NCBI GenBank assembly: GCA_019055375.1
Contig: JAHQIW010000264.1
Location: 62,001-126,000 of the forward strand
Reading direction: 5' to 3'
DNA length: 64,000 nucleotides
Source: Parelaphostrongylus tenuis
Lineage: Eukaryota > Nematoda > Chromadorea > Rhabditida > Metastrongylidae
The notes under the pieces are model-generated. The model was not told where the DNA came from. It made no database searches and was given only the letters and a program-made list of their open reading frames with translations. Shown here in pieces: positions 48,850 through 61,381 of the stretch (position 1 is its first letter; each line of letters begins with the position of its first letter). The translations under genes were made by a program, and so were the position numbers.

Positions 48850-51800
48850 ATTGAATACCTAACCCAACAGAAATCAATGGATTTTTTTATGAGTCACTAG
48901 GCATTGTGTAAAATTGTTTCAGTTTCTGCTTGAAGGATAATTTTCTGATGTGATAAAAGTTATCAAAATTTTTGAGCTTTCAAATACGTGCTGCAACTTT
49001 CTTGAGTCGTTGCCCTTAACAACTAGTGATTAGATTGTCGGGATAGTGGTTATTCTCTGTTCCTAATGGAAGTGTTTATCCTTGCAAGCATGAGAGATGA
49101 TTCTATCAGTGTACCCACTGTGTACATCACACTTCGACATCCAGTACGCCTTACTCCAATGTTACGATATTTTGACGAACAGCAGACTGATTTGCAGTTA
49201 TTCAACGGTGTTTGAAAGAACAGACCAGACAAATCGGAAACAATGGTTGAACATCATAGAATACTTTGAAACGCCAGCTAGTTTGCAACCACTTATATGG
49301 CACTACATCTACAGCGCTGGAGTGCATAGTCTGCTTTTACGATAAAGAAGGCATTGCCGCGAATTTAGTTCACCTAGCTCTCTTGTACGGCTTGTCGGCG
49401 GCAAGTACATCGACGGAAAGGGTAGGCAACTTTGTGTCCGTAAAAAAGAAAAATATTCACAATCTCAAAGCTAAAGCAACTATGCGCAGTAGAGTCAAGC
49501 AGGATACAGAGACATAACGGGGAGGAACGCGACATGGCATCAACCTCAAACAAGGACATTAACCCTTAAAGCGTGAAATTTTGAAAGAACTCTGGAAGAA
49601 CCTCGAAATTCCAAGATGTGGCACATAATATACGATTGTTATTTTGATGTGAGATGCCCACTGGCAGTCCATGTGATTTCTGCGCATTTGGTCCACTGGA
49701 CACCTCAATGGTGGATTCATAAAGGGAGACGAATAAGTTGAAAAGTTGACTGATTTCAATGTGACTAGAATCTAGGTTTGTTGATTTATTTTGCTGAAGT
49801 AATGAAAATGCTCGGCTGATTGGGTTGTGGGCACTTTCGTGGTTCAGAAAGCGAACTGCCAAAAAGTCATCTATCAATACAAATTGCAGCATAACATCCC
49901 GCTTTGGGTTTACAAGAAAAAGCTGCAACATAGTGAAAAAACGACATCGGCTTATACATGTAATAATCAAACGTGAGTACCTTGAACCGTTATTAGTACT
50001 AATGATAGAGTAAGTTTTGACTCCAGCTGCGACGCAAGAACGGGACTATCCTCATTGATGCACTAAAAGTTGCTTAAGTCTGACTTTCCACAGCATCCTG
50101 AGATAGTCGAACTACACTATTTTCACGCGCAACCATATGTAATGGTATACCTTTATAGTGAAGTATATAACCTTGCAACTCGATTCCTTCCACGCGAACT
50201 GGGATTCTTATGACGGCTTGTAATCCTGTCAGTCCATCACCCCCTCAACACCTCATACTGCAATCATATTACAAGCAATAAGGTAATGGTTAATAATTCT
50301 TTCAAACCTCCTTCCTTTAAGCTTTGGCATTACAAATCAATAATAGTTTTTCTATATTTGAGCTAATCCTTCGAGTTTGATGAAAAGGCAATTTCATTTG
50401 GTTGCTCGTTTCGACTTCTGTTGCGCTTATTGGTTTCCTTTTAGTTCTCAGTGGCAGTGATGCACGTATTGCGCTGCCTATAAAGAATGTAACTTCAGTT
50501 GCATTGTGACGATGAATCATAATTAGCTTATCAGAAAAAGAAGTTCGCGACGCAGACGTGACACGCCATTCAGAAATTTTCCTTTTCAGAAAACTGATGC
50601 TATGAATATGGTTTACAAAACCAGCACTACTGTTCCGAGTAGATTAAAATTAAATGACAATTGAAATCGGTATTGTACCGTCATTTGGTCTGTTGTTCCA
50701 AGAAAAACCGGCACATTTGGATTGTAATTCAATGTAGTAACGAATATTACTTCTTTTCGGTTATGCGAGACAAATAAAGAAATGACCGATTCCGCTGGAC
50801 AAAATTTCCCATTGCATTCTCAGTAGTCATCCGAAAGCCTATATCTCTGGCTCTTGCGCTACATAACCTTTTTCTAGAAAAAGCTCTTTGCAACGCTGCA
50901 GAGAGAAAGAAAACATTTGTGTTACACATACGCATGATTTCTCGAAAGGTTAAAAATTTTCCTCAAAACGAAAATGACCATTCGATAGTGCAGGTTCCAA
51001 TAATTCCTACTCCGTGCTTATTTTTAGAGAGACCGTCGCACCGCACTGCAGCATGGAAAATAAGATCGACTTCTACATACCCGATGCATTTGTTTGTCAG
51101 CTAGTGCGTGAGCTGGGTGTCAATAAAGTAACAGAGGTGCTCTTATAATAAATTAAATTCTCATTCGTCATACTTCTCTCAAATTCTCATAAGCTTCCAA
51201 TAGTAAAAGATCGCTTCGCAAGCAACTTTCACCTGATAAATTTTTGTGCGCTCCTTAGATCTTTTTTTTTACGTAATTCATCTTCACAAGTATACAAATC
51301 TCTGCGCTTCCGCCATTGGACTCGTCATCTCGGATCCATCATGGAAGGTCTCTGGACATAAGAGTGATTGAGTCAATTTTCTCTTGAGTCTTCGGATAGT
51401 TGTAATCGAGCGTTGTCGAGCAGATTTGTGGAGTGAGGTGAGCCCAGAGAAGTCTCTCGCAGCAAATTTCCGTTTGAGATGAATGGAGGGCGTGGCGATC
51501 CCGCAGGACATTGAACAAGCTCCATTCTTGTCATGAAGAACATCACTGCATCGTCACCACCTCGCTACTCGTTCTCTACACTTTGTGTAGAACACAAATC
51601 ACTTGCCAACTTATCTATGTTGCAGTCTCATTGATGAACAGTTGAGAAAAATCGATGTGATGATAAATCTTTTCATTGACCTAAGCCACTGGTTAGCACT
51701 CCAGTTGCATCGCCTCCTAAAGATCCTCTCGACGATACGCTGAGGTAACTTGTTTTATTATTTGAAGCGAGTTAACGCGTCAAATTCTTTACACACTTCA

Positions 51801-53130
51801 TATGTCGTTTTCAGTGATGTCACGTCGTTAAATACGGAGACCAGTTAAAAAACTGTTAAAGGTCAGCCAAAAAGTTAAAATGATTGTAAGCAATTAGGTA
51901 ATCGAATTGCAGACGAGCAGTGTACTTCCAATAAAGCTAATTGTATCGTTAGAATAGTGTCTGAAGGAAGCCATATGTTTGTCCAAAATAAATGTTCGAT
52001 ATAAGCATTCACTGAATTGTCCAATTTTGTTTACAGCAAATCGTACATAGATAGATGTTCTTCATAAATCAGAAAATTTTAATTTCCATTTTCTAACTAT
52101 CTCAACGAAATCGGTTGACATTCTCCAATCTGTCATTTACTTGTTTGCTAGGGAAATTGTTTGCTGAAGTAGCTGATGAATGCAAACAACAGGATTCAAT
52201 CTAGTAGAGCAGCAAATCTGAAGGAAATACTTCGAGAAAATATGATGGGCCTCTGATCTACAGTTAAATTCATAATAGAAGGATTGCAATGCGCCGGAAA
52301 AATAAATCACATAGAAAATGCGAAATATGTGCACGATAAGATTTTTGGGTTGATCTGGAAGCCTTAAAACACTTTAACTTCGATTTGTTCTTGTTTATTT
52401 GTCTAGTTATATTGAAAGGTTTGTTTATTAGCAGATAAAGCGTATCATGGATTTCTACAAACTTTTGTACCTTGAAAGGACAGCCAGTTTGCACCGATTC
52501 CCACTTATAATTAGCCAAAAATATATGCGTACCTTAAACTCGTTGTTTGTAACAAAGGCGAGTAAACTATGCATCGACAGCGGAATATTTAGTCTGGCCG
52601 AAAATAGAAGAAAAACGGTCTTTCGATTAATCAAAAAGGACGCAGTTTCACTCTCACTAGTGATTTGAACCGTATTATTATCTCTTTAGCCCAGTTTCCC
52701 GCTTTGTAAGCTTCAGCCCATTCTCTTATTGTGAGCACCGTATGGATGAGCTGATTGAACATCAAATCGGAAAGAAATCAATGCCTTTTCGTCAAATGAA
52801 GTGTGTGTAGGATTTTTTCATTAAGATTGTAGGACGCGAATTGCGTACAGTAAAGTCACCGAAACATTGGCCATTGGAAATGTCCGTTGAGAAGCATGTG
52901 CTAGCTCGACAAGAAGACCTCTTTGAAAGCTCAAAGGCACACTTCTTGAAAAACTCAGAGGATTACATCAGAATAAACTGAGGTTTTGAGAGAGGTGCTC
53001 AATCACTTGATTGGAGGTATATTATATGCTTGCTTAACAGCCGTATGCCACAGACAATTAACCACCATAGACCGCAGAATCAAGTAACATTTTTCGCTTC
53101 GTCTCGAGTGGCAATTTTCTGCAACGTTTG
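48850..53130. other. Mostly unannotated region
   Basis: Contains a partial family G element (50740-51110), the third membrane-gene copy (51680-51848) and a shared short motif at 49240-49300 and, in the same orientation, 52440-52510. Overlapping open frames on both strands at 49560-49970 could not be assigned. Confidence 0.35.
51680..51848 (+). pseudogene. Third copy of the membrane protein gene, only the last two exons found
   Basis: Segments 51685-51744 (STPVASPPKDPLDDTL) and 51815-51848 match the last two exons of the 104-aa gene, with a conserved donor GTAACT and acceptor TTTTCAG between them. The tail is shortened by an early TAA, the exon-4 acceptor region has changed, and an AATAAA follows at 51931. 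I could not find the first three exons upstream. Confidence 0.55.
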
Positions 53131-53138
53131 CTAATAGT

Positions 53139-53346
53139 AGCAGAGGTAAGCTGCAGGGTATGTGGATTCAATGAGGCGCGCGAGAATACGCCGAAACGTA
53201 CTTATACCACTCGAGATACCATGGCAGACCATTTGAAATACTCAAAACATTCTATCAGACTATATCACAAAAACGTTTGTGAAAACGAATTCGGTTATTC
53301 ATCGATACCGGAGAAAATAGAAGGTAGATGTTTCAAATGGCATGTG
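53139..53346 (+). CDS. Unassigned zinc-finger-like exon
   Basis: An acceptor (AGTAGCAG) is followed by an open frame reading EVSCRVCGF, later DTMADHLKYSKHS and CENEFGYSSIPEKIEGRCFK, ending at a GTGAGT donor after position 53346. The pattern C-x2-C, about 23 residues, H-x5-H resembles a loose C2H2 finger. No neighbouring exon could be matched on either side, so the gene and its function are unknown. Confidence 0.35.
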
Positions 53347-53539
53347 AGTTCGCAAAGACTGACAATGAATCGACTATGATCGATGTCCGAATCAAATAAT
53401 ACTTCCCGTTGAATACGAAATCGTGCTATGCAGCGTGTATTTTCTCTCTACGATCTTTCCGATTTCAATATTTATCATAAAAACATCATCGCAATATCAT
53501 CAAAATACTAATCAAAGCGCCCTATAAAAAGGATCATCA

Positions 53540-54215
53540 TAATAATAAGATCTTTATTTTCTTCATGAGCGTTCCACGCTGTAGTACACAATAGTGAATC
53601 CCTGCACGTTTGTTCGCCCCTATGTGATGTGATGGGCAAATTCCGTCTTGATACCGATTTGAGAGAGTCGAAAGTGGAACAGAACGATGATGAAGCTGCA
53701 AGTTAGCGAGTTTTGTATAAAACTTAGCTAACAAGCTATGCCTGACTAAACAACAAATCAATTCATCGAACTGATGCAAAAAACACATTGCTAAAACAGA
53801 AAGAGAAGCTGACGAGGCTGTCAAGGCCAAAACATGTGCAATGGTTTCTACAAGTGCCCATAAAAGACCACATGGCATGTTGATTCAAAAATAATTCTCA
53901 GGTACAATGAAATTCTGAGCACAATTTAGAAAAAACTCGGAACGAACGTTATATTATTTCATAAATACCAGCCAAGAGCAATTGAGTGTGCGACACTGGC
54001 AATCCAGTGATCTAGTTCAGTTGACGGCACGTGTAAATTTAACAACGTCGTCCTATTTCATGTAGGAGAGTGGAGCTCTCTCGAAAGGGTTGGCTGAGAC
54101 GAAGGGTAGTGCCCCAGTGACGAGGTTGTCAAGTCCGAAACACGTGTATTGGGCTCTATAAGCGCTTATGAAAGACCACATGACAAGTTAGCTCGAAAAA
54201 TAGTTGTCGGAAGAA
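53540..54215. mobile_element. Two degenerate family B elements
   Basis: 53540-53910 and 54060-54215 end in ccacatggcatgttg- and ccacatgacaagtta-type arms and carry the aaacacgtgtattgggct core. Another partial family B copy lies at about 1160-1330. Confidence 0.6.
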
Positions 54216-54989
54216 AAGCCGTTTTTTTTATCTTTTCCAGACCGACATCGAGAAAAATCAAGTAGACAAAATGTCCGATTTTGTTCATGCCCTACTTAGA
54301 GTGAAATCTCACGGAAAATCTCTATTTTTTGGAACAGTTCCATTGTGATGTCAGTTACACTAATAAAGAACGGCCTTATTCTTTCATGTAATTATTATTA
54401 CTAATGCAAAAGATTGCAAATAGCAGAAGTCTCCAATGTAAGCGATGAAAGTGGTTGGGGTGGCAAAAAGTCACACCAGCCGTTGTACATCGAGATGGGA
54501 ATAACAGGAATTCAGAAGACTTCAGTACTCTGCTCAATAACAGAGAGTAGTGTGTAAAAACATTTGCGTCATCTGGGATACGAACCCATATTTCACCCTT
54601 TCCGGGGGCGCGTGCTGAACCGTTGCACTACCGGCGCGCGTTTTGACACCACTCTTTCTACGCTACAACGCCTTATCTGTCAACAGCCAATCGTCAGCGG
54701 TCTGGCGTGGGTAGTCACTATCGACATTGAACCCATTTAAGCTAAATATAATGGTTATCAATAATTAGTCAAAATTCTTTCTGTTTGACCGCGTTTACTG
54801 GTGATAAGATGTTATATTATACCCAGTGATAAAGAGTGATGTGCAAAGCATTTGCAACGCGGTTCAGCACGCGCCCTCGGATAGGGTGAAATGTGTGTTC
54901 GAATCCCAGCTGGCGCAAAGTTTTTGCACCTCTTCATCATTGGGTATATTATAACATCCTTACCACTTCTAAAGGCGGTCAGATAAAAA

Positions 54990-56370
54990 GAATGCTGATT
55001 GATTATTGATACTTCAGTATTCTTTTTCAAGTATATCCAGATCTGTGCATTTCTAATCTTTCTCATATTGGGATTTCCCATGATTTCAATGCAAGCTTTC
55101 TACCAAATTCACCCATAAAGTGATGCATAAATGAATTATTATTGCACTCACCCATCCAACGCATGACACAAATCCCACTGAATGTTTTCACTGAAGAATA
55201 TGGCCCATTTGCTTTTGACTAGTATTGAATATAATTATCATTAATTGCGTAGTAAAACATTACCGCGTTTTGGCACAGTGCCTGCAATAGACGTGAGGCA
55301 AATCCGTTGACACGGGTTTTGATAATCCTAACCACTTCGATGGTTAGCTGAACATCTTACCTGTTTGAAAAAGCGCATTCATGCGGCGTCTTTTTCGTTC
55401 AGCGGCACTTGAGAAGACACTATCGGGCTTATGAAAGTTATTACATCAAGACACAAAGCTTTTCATTGAACCAAATTTGAGAAACAAACCTTTTCTTGAA
55501 TCGCTAACTCTTATTCTACTTAGGTTAGAAGGAATCTATAGTTCCAGCAAAAAAAAATTATGAATGATTCCTACATATCATAACACTATGTTTCCGTTGG
55601 ATTTGAATTACTAGACTGTCGTCAAACGGAGATGGTATGGTTAGTGTGATTGAGCAAGCGATTATAATTAGATGGATATTATCAAGCGGAAGTGTCCAAC
55701 TCCTCTTCAATCGGTGAACGATATTGTGACAAGAACTGCTTCTCGCATATCGTACATTATAAATTGGTTCTAAAAATAACCCCTTACTACGCTTACTAGG
55801 TTGAGAATCTGCTAAGCACTAAGCTTCCGACGCGTTTCAGCTAGTGTTTAGGTTCAAGAAAGTTTTTTAACTGATCATACAGATGTCGAAGGCATGTCAA
55901 AATCAAATGTGCTGTTACGCTTTGTGCCATTTAACTATGAAGCTGCTCAGTGCGGGTGTCGACGTCACCGAAAAAACCCGAAGATTTTGAATGGCAATAG
56001 ATCAGCATTTGTTCCTCGTAACAGAGCCATGCCTGTTGAGAGGGATTCATTCGAGCGATGATATTCTAGTTTATTGTATTCCACCTTGTTAGACTACGAA
56101 CACCTTCGTTATGAAAACAACCACTTGTAGAATCATCAATGAAACCGGCTCTAACAAAAACGAACGTCGTAAAACCGCAGCTGAATGAAAGTTTTCGTAT
56201 GAAATTCATGTTAGAAAGATTTGTTTATTGATCGATATGTACTTAACGCGAAATCGGTATGTAAATGGTATCAACCAAGGCAGTACAAAATTGCCATTTT
56301 GCAACTAATAAATTTAATGGCAATCCTCATGCAACAATCCATATACGCTGATACTGTCACAATGCACATC
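54990..56370. other. No supported gene
   Basis: One short ORF at about 55899-56068 (beginning MSKSNVLLRFVPFNYE) overlaps another frame starting right after a CATACAG acceptor-like site. Neither could be chosen or identified. Confidence 0.3.
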
Positions 56371-56376
56371 CTGTCC

Positions 56377-56658
56377 CTATCGACATAATTGTTCGTGGTA
56401 GCCGTGAGAAAATGATATCCTCAAGGAGGTGAAAGTGTCTTCATACTCGGAAAACCGACATCCCTTTGATTTGGCATCATATATCACAATCTCATATTTC
56501 TTGTGATCAAGTAAGAGCAGGAAGTTGTTGTAAAACGTTTCGACGAGTCTCGTGTTCTTCAGAGTCCATTGATCCAAGCCGATGCTCCACAGTCGTTCGC
56601 GTTTGTTTGGTGGTTTGTCTTCGTTGCTGTTCAACGCGTATATTTCGTAGAGGAACAT
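56377..56658 (-). CDS. Unassigned 93-aa ORF
   Basis: A minus-strand ORF from ATG 56658 to TAG 56377. Segments such as RERLWSIGLDQWTLKNTRLV, FYNNFLLLLDHKKYEIVIYD and FTSLRISFSHGYHEQ look like a beta-rich protein, with many C/G third positions. An in-frame stop lies just upstream of the ATG. It sits directly after another open frame (56874-56677). I do not recognise it. Confidence 0.4.
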   Translation of the reverse strand: MFLYEIYALNSNEDKPPNKRERLWSIGLDQWTLKNTRLVETFYNNFLLLLDHKKYEIVIYDAKSKGCRFSEYEDTFTSLRISFSHGYHEQLCR

Positions 56659-56676
56659 CGCTCAAATAATAAACTC

Positions 56677-56874
56677 ATTCAGCAGTGTTCTTGGTGTACG
56701 GGACGGTTGTTGATTTCAATGATTGAGTGTTGATATTATTTTGTTTATTAGTAAACAGTCCATACTGCAGAAGTCGGTGTTCGCTGGCACACTGAGTGAT
56801 AATAATGGGAAACCGATTTTTCTTTAACTTTGGCGTTACGAACTGACCACATATTCTTTGGTGATCTGAGCAAA
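56677..56874 (-). CDS. Unassigned coding-like segment upstream of the 93-aa ORF
   Basis: After a good minus-strand acceptor (CTTTTGCTCAG), an open frame reads HQRICGQFVTPKLKKNRF, then PIIITQCASEHRLLQYGLF, and ends in TGA at about 56677, roughly 20 nt before the ATG of the 93-aa ORF. It may be a last exon or a chance open frame. Confidence 0.25.
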
Positions 56875-57514
56875 AGTAAGAACTTAGTTGGATCGATGAG
56901 AACGAAGACGAACATCACGGCGAAGAGGAACGACTACGTATAGAGTTGTTGCGATTTCATGCTGTTCGAAAAGACATACTAAGCAGGGTTTTATAATATT
57001 CATAAATACCACTGCGAATTTTCTTATAAAGAGCCTTCAGCGGTTAAGGCAGAAATGTGGTGGAGAGAAGACACAATTCTTCGAGGTCCTCAATTCAGAT
57101 ATTTTGCAAATACTGGGCAGAGGAGAACTCCTGGTAATGTCACAGTAAGGACAATGGATAAAACTCTCTGGCGTTCTTCAATCCTTGAGGGATGTGCCAT
57201 ACATCTGTCTCTAATTTTTAACTTCATTTGAGGTGATTGAATGCTCATCTGGTCTTTACAATGATTCGCGGTGGTCTCCCTCTGTATCGTGTCAGTGCTA
57301 CCCATAGTCCCAGACAAGTCTAAGACCGGTCTGGTACCAAATACCGACCTGGAGTGATGGATGGCTTGGTGAGCCATGAACGCGAGATTGGACCAACGGC
57401 CTTGTGCGCGACGCAGAGCAGCTCTAATCACTGAACACATGCGTTCAAATTTCGCAGGAAGACTTATGAATTGGATAGGATAAGCAGAGTGAACAAATGT
57501 CTGTGATGGTCATA

Positions 57515-59510
57515 ATTATCATAACATTTATGGTAACTCAATATCCCAAAGCTTTGTTACCAACGCTCGGAAGTTGTTCACCAGTGGGTGCCTTCACGAA
57601 CAGGCTATTTTATGGCAAATCGAAGGTTTTTCCCAACCATAAAATTGCTGTCTTGAAATTTCACATACTACTGGGTCATAGATTTTTGGCGAATGATTTA
57701 CTTTTTGCAAAAGAGAAGAGAAGTCGTTGAGTGTGAAAAAAGATTCCAAATCGACATGAATTTCGCTTCAGCAAGATCAATGGTTTGCTCTTGGAAAGGC
57801 TCCTTTCCTGATAGTATTAACGAGGAAAGTGACCGGGCAACTTAGTATATTCATGCTAACGGAATGAAACTGAGAGTTGAAAGTCAGCACAGAATTTTGC
57901 CTCCAAATTTTCTCGACCTGAAATAACGCCGAGGAATTGCATCAACTCACGTTACACTTACGAAACACATCAGAAGGGCGACAAAAAGATTTTAAGGAAA
58001 GATGAGCAGCAGTTTTGGCCGAATTTGCACAAGCTGGGAAGAATATTAGCAAAGCCCATCGAAATTTTGCCACTTACGAAAACCAAGACGATTGCACCCC
58101 GACGGCAAGGTAAACACTTACAGCATCTAGAGGAACAATCTGTGAAATCGTCCGTGACTAGTTCTTTGCCTACAGCTCTTCAAATCGGACAACGACTGCT
58201 TCGTACATGGCATGCTACATGGCATACGTACTGGCGCTAACAGAGTATTCCAAAGTTTACTAAACATGACTGGCTCTTGGTTACCTGTCAAAAACATGGA
58301 CTTAAAAATGGAAAGCAGTAGCGGCATGTTATTATTTAAAAAGTGGCCACGACAAGCTGTCGCTTAATCTACGCGCTCTTTGTCGTTCTCTTGAAGCATT
58401 TTGAGCAGTATCCGTCGACTACAGGACGACTCGAAATGAGCCACGTAAGAATGATTAGATTCGAAAGGGGTTAGATGTCGCAGATCACGTTATCGCAATA
58501 AAAACTCAGAGTATCATGACAGTTAGATTGAGAAAAATTTGCTACCCTCGCGAAAAATTCAAATTTTACGATTCTTTCCATGCAGTTTCGGTTATTGTAA
58601 ATCCATGGAAACATTTCAAGAATACCTTAACAAACTCCCACGGCACAGCTGTGATCGAGTCTACGATGCTTTGAAGGAAACGTACTCGACACCGCTTCGT
58701 TGAAAGCGCGCGCATGCTTTGGCAGGACAGTGCCAAATCTCAAACCGCAAAGAAAACTAGGGAAAAGTTTGATCAGTAGAGAGAGTCGAGGCCTTACCGC
58801 ACTCAGCAAACAACCCAGATTCAACACCGCCTAATTATGGTCTCTTCCGATAGTGGAACATTTTCTGCGTAAACTCAGATTCTAGACATTTGATCAAGTT
58901 GACGAAGCATGTTAGGAGTTTTTTGATTCAGTGCCCAAAGAATGGCGTGTCTCGAGCAAATACGAAAGCTTTCAAATCGTTGACAGAAAATTGAATAACG
59001 GTCTCTATTTTGAAGGATAATTATTGCTGTTCCAGTAGAATTCAAGTAAGTACTTCAAATTCTCAGCGGTTGTTGAGAAACTTTCCTAGTCTATGCAATC
59101 GCTCTGCCTCACTTCCATCGGTTTGAACAGCCACTTTGATTCAGCTGAAAAGAAGCTGTTATAGAAGACTCCAGAAAGCTATGGTGTCCTCAACGCATTG
59201 CATGGAAATCTTTCGTAAGCTAGCACACGTCACGTGTTAAGAGTAGAATCGGAAGCTTCCGACCTAAGTCGATCAGATATTCACAATGTCGTTTCACAAC
59301 TCAAGATATTATATGAGATGCTCGACGTCGTGGACAACGACCGTTAATGACTGGATTCCTCGTGATGTCGAAAGCACGCAGGATATCACGATTCTGATAG
59401 ATTAGCGTTTTTCGTGGAAGCTCTAGAAAAACAGCAGTACGCTCGGCGAGTCTCTCAAACATGCGAAACGCACATTGCTATTCACGAAGAGGTATGGAAA
59501 GACTGAATTT
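57515..59510 (+). mobile_element. Older, highly diverged RTE copy
   Basis: Nucleotide similarity to the 46.6 kb copy begins near 57515 (catttatggtaactca). Recognisable points are an HRFLANDLLFAKEKRSR endonuclease end (about 57670), an LPVKNM..LLFKKW RT start (58280-58340), an EAVIED stretch near 59150 and the terminal region up to 59510. It lies directly downstream of the last SRX exon piece. Confidence 0.6.
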
Positions 59511-59576
59511 CTTAACTGCGCCTACCCAAATCACTCAGCTGGTACAGAAATTCATTGCCATTTCATTGCCACTAAC

Positions 59577-61381
59577 CTTGCGTTTAATTCTCACGCAGAT
59601 TATCACGGCGCAATCGAGTAGAAAAGTGAGGAATAGAACAGCTAAATTGATGTAGAAGCCGATGACAATGACAATTATATGACCGCATGTTGTGTCGGAG
59701 AAAGTCCATTCCCAATCTATCGTATCAAAGAGCATGAAACAGGTGTTGGCTGAAAGAAAACTGACATGCGATGTTTAGATGAACTTCATGAAAATCTATA
59801 CAGATATTGCGACATATTACTTAACCATTTGTGGAATTTGTAAAATTTATAATGTGTGTTTTGAAAGAGAGAACATGTCTCAAACAATTTCTTGGAGGCT
59901 TTCTTTAATTACATATGGTCTTTTTTGAGCCAAAGTCCTGTCAAGCACTCTTTTACTTTGAGGTCGACAGACTTGATTATAATGATAGAAAGTCCTGATG
60001 TTCGATCGCCTTCGAAAATATATGGCAAGCGAGCATCCGTGCACGATTACTAGAGCTAGATTGACAATGTGTTTCCAATTCATAACAACAGAGGCGGCCA
60101 ATTATTCTCTTATGCTCGCTGTAGAAGCAAATTTGCAGACGGAGTTATGAATATGTTATTCACAGCACTTGCTATTGATCTTTATGTTTACAAGGCTAGT
60201 TGATTCCAGAATAATGAAACTGACTCCAAAAGTACGGCACCATTTGAAAGAAACCCAGAATCCAGCAAAGTAGAACAAGGAATGACGTTTTTCTTCACAG
60301 TAATTAAGTTAACAACTTGTAGAGGAAGCACGATAGTGATGAATTCTGTTGAAAGCAATAGCGAGGATGACAGTAGACGCATACATTCGAGAACATAAGG
60401 AGTACCATACTGAGTAGTTTAGCTGTTAATTCGGTTGATAATTCGGTTTCACTGAAACTTCTAAGCCTTGTTACCACGAAGATTTCTGAATAACTATACT
60501 TTTCACTCATTCTCAATCATTAATCCTGATTTTCTACTCTTGTTTCACATATAATACTAAGCGCTATTGTTTGTAGTATTTTCAATTAAAATCTTGAACG
60601 ACGAAGGCCTTCCATAGTAATGGTTTCAGCCAAATGATGCTCATATTTCATAAATGTTTCGCACTGTTCTAAAGTGTTTTGTCACAAATTTTCAAAATGC
60701 CAGAGGAGAGTTTTTAAACTGATTTTTATTTCCTTTCAAAGTGACTTGAAAAGGAGTCATGTACAGTTGTTAGGTAAAATCGTACACACAGCTACGAAAG
60801 TTAACATCACAGTCAAAAGATACATGAAATTTTTCTAAATGGAATAAGTTTTATTTGGGCATTATTCGTAATGCAGCTGAACTTAAAATAGAATTTAGAT
60901 ACTTCGCCTGAACATTGAACAAATTACGACTTTTTGAAAATAATAAATATGTATGTGAGAGGAAAGTAGTTATTATATCAGACGTATAATCCAATCAGTC
61001 TACGACTCAATAGCTTATCATTCCATCATTCTAAAGCTGCCTCTTCTAAGTTCAGTTATTTTGTGCAATAACGAAGCCATAATACCTTCAACTCTTCTGG
61101 AAAGTAACAGTATGTAATTACAGTTACTCTGTGGGAAATCCGGTAGTCTGACTTCTCAGCTCTCACATTTCGCAAGTAGTTTTCTCAAGATTCCGGAGTC
61201 GGAAGACTATAAAGACTTACAACAATGTAATTGGTGTGATCCAGAAGACGAAGATGCATAGAGCGCCCACATTGGCGATGCTGCGTGAGAGGCACAATAG
61301 CCCAAATGAATTCCACAAGGCTGGGTTGTATCGTACGGCTAGTATAGCAGCACCGTTTGAGACCAGACCAAACATCCCTAC
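59577..61381 (-). pseudogene. SRX-type serpentine chemoreceptor relic
   Basis: Three exon-like pieces on the minus strand. 61381-61221 reads VGMFGLVSNGAAILAV, then NSFGLLCLSRSIANVG and a third hydrophobic run (TM1-TM2). 60422 to about 60220 carries MYASTVILAIAFNR, then FITIVLPLQVV, but these two lie in different frames, and a further frame change is needed for the next hydrophobic run. 59749-59577 reads CFMLFDTIDWEWTFSDTTC and a long hydrophobic segment (TM5) with a GTTAGT donor. The NR-F-IVLP and W-W-F-C motifs are typical of nematode SRX receptors, which act in chemosensory neurons. No start exon or TM6-7 exon was found, and RTE debris (57515-59510) lies immediately downstream. Sequencing error could mimic the frameshifts. 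Confidence 0.6.

Noticed and set aside
49559..49970. 134-aa minus ORF as a real gene
   Set aside because: A second frame in the same stretch is equally open, there is no recognisable motif, and no splice partner was found.
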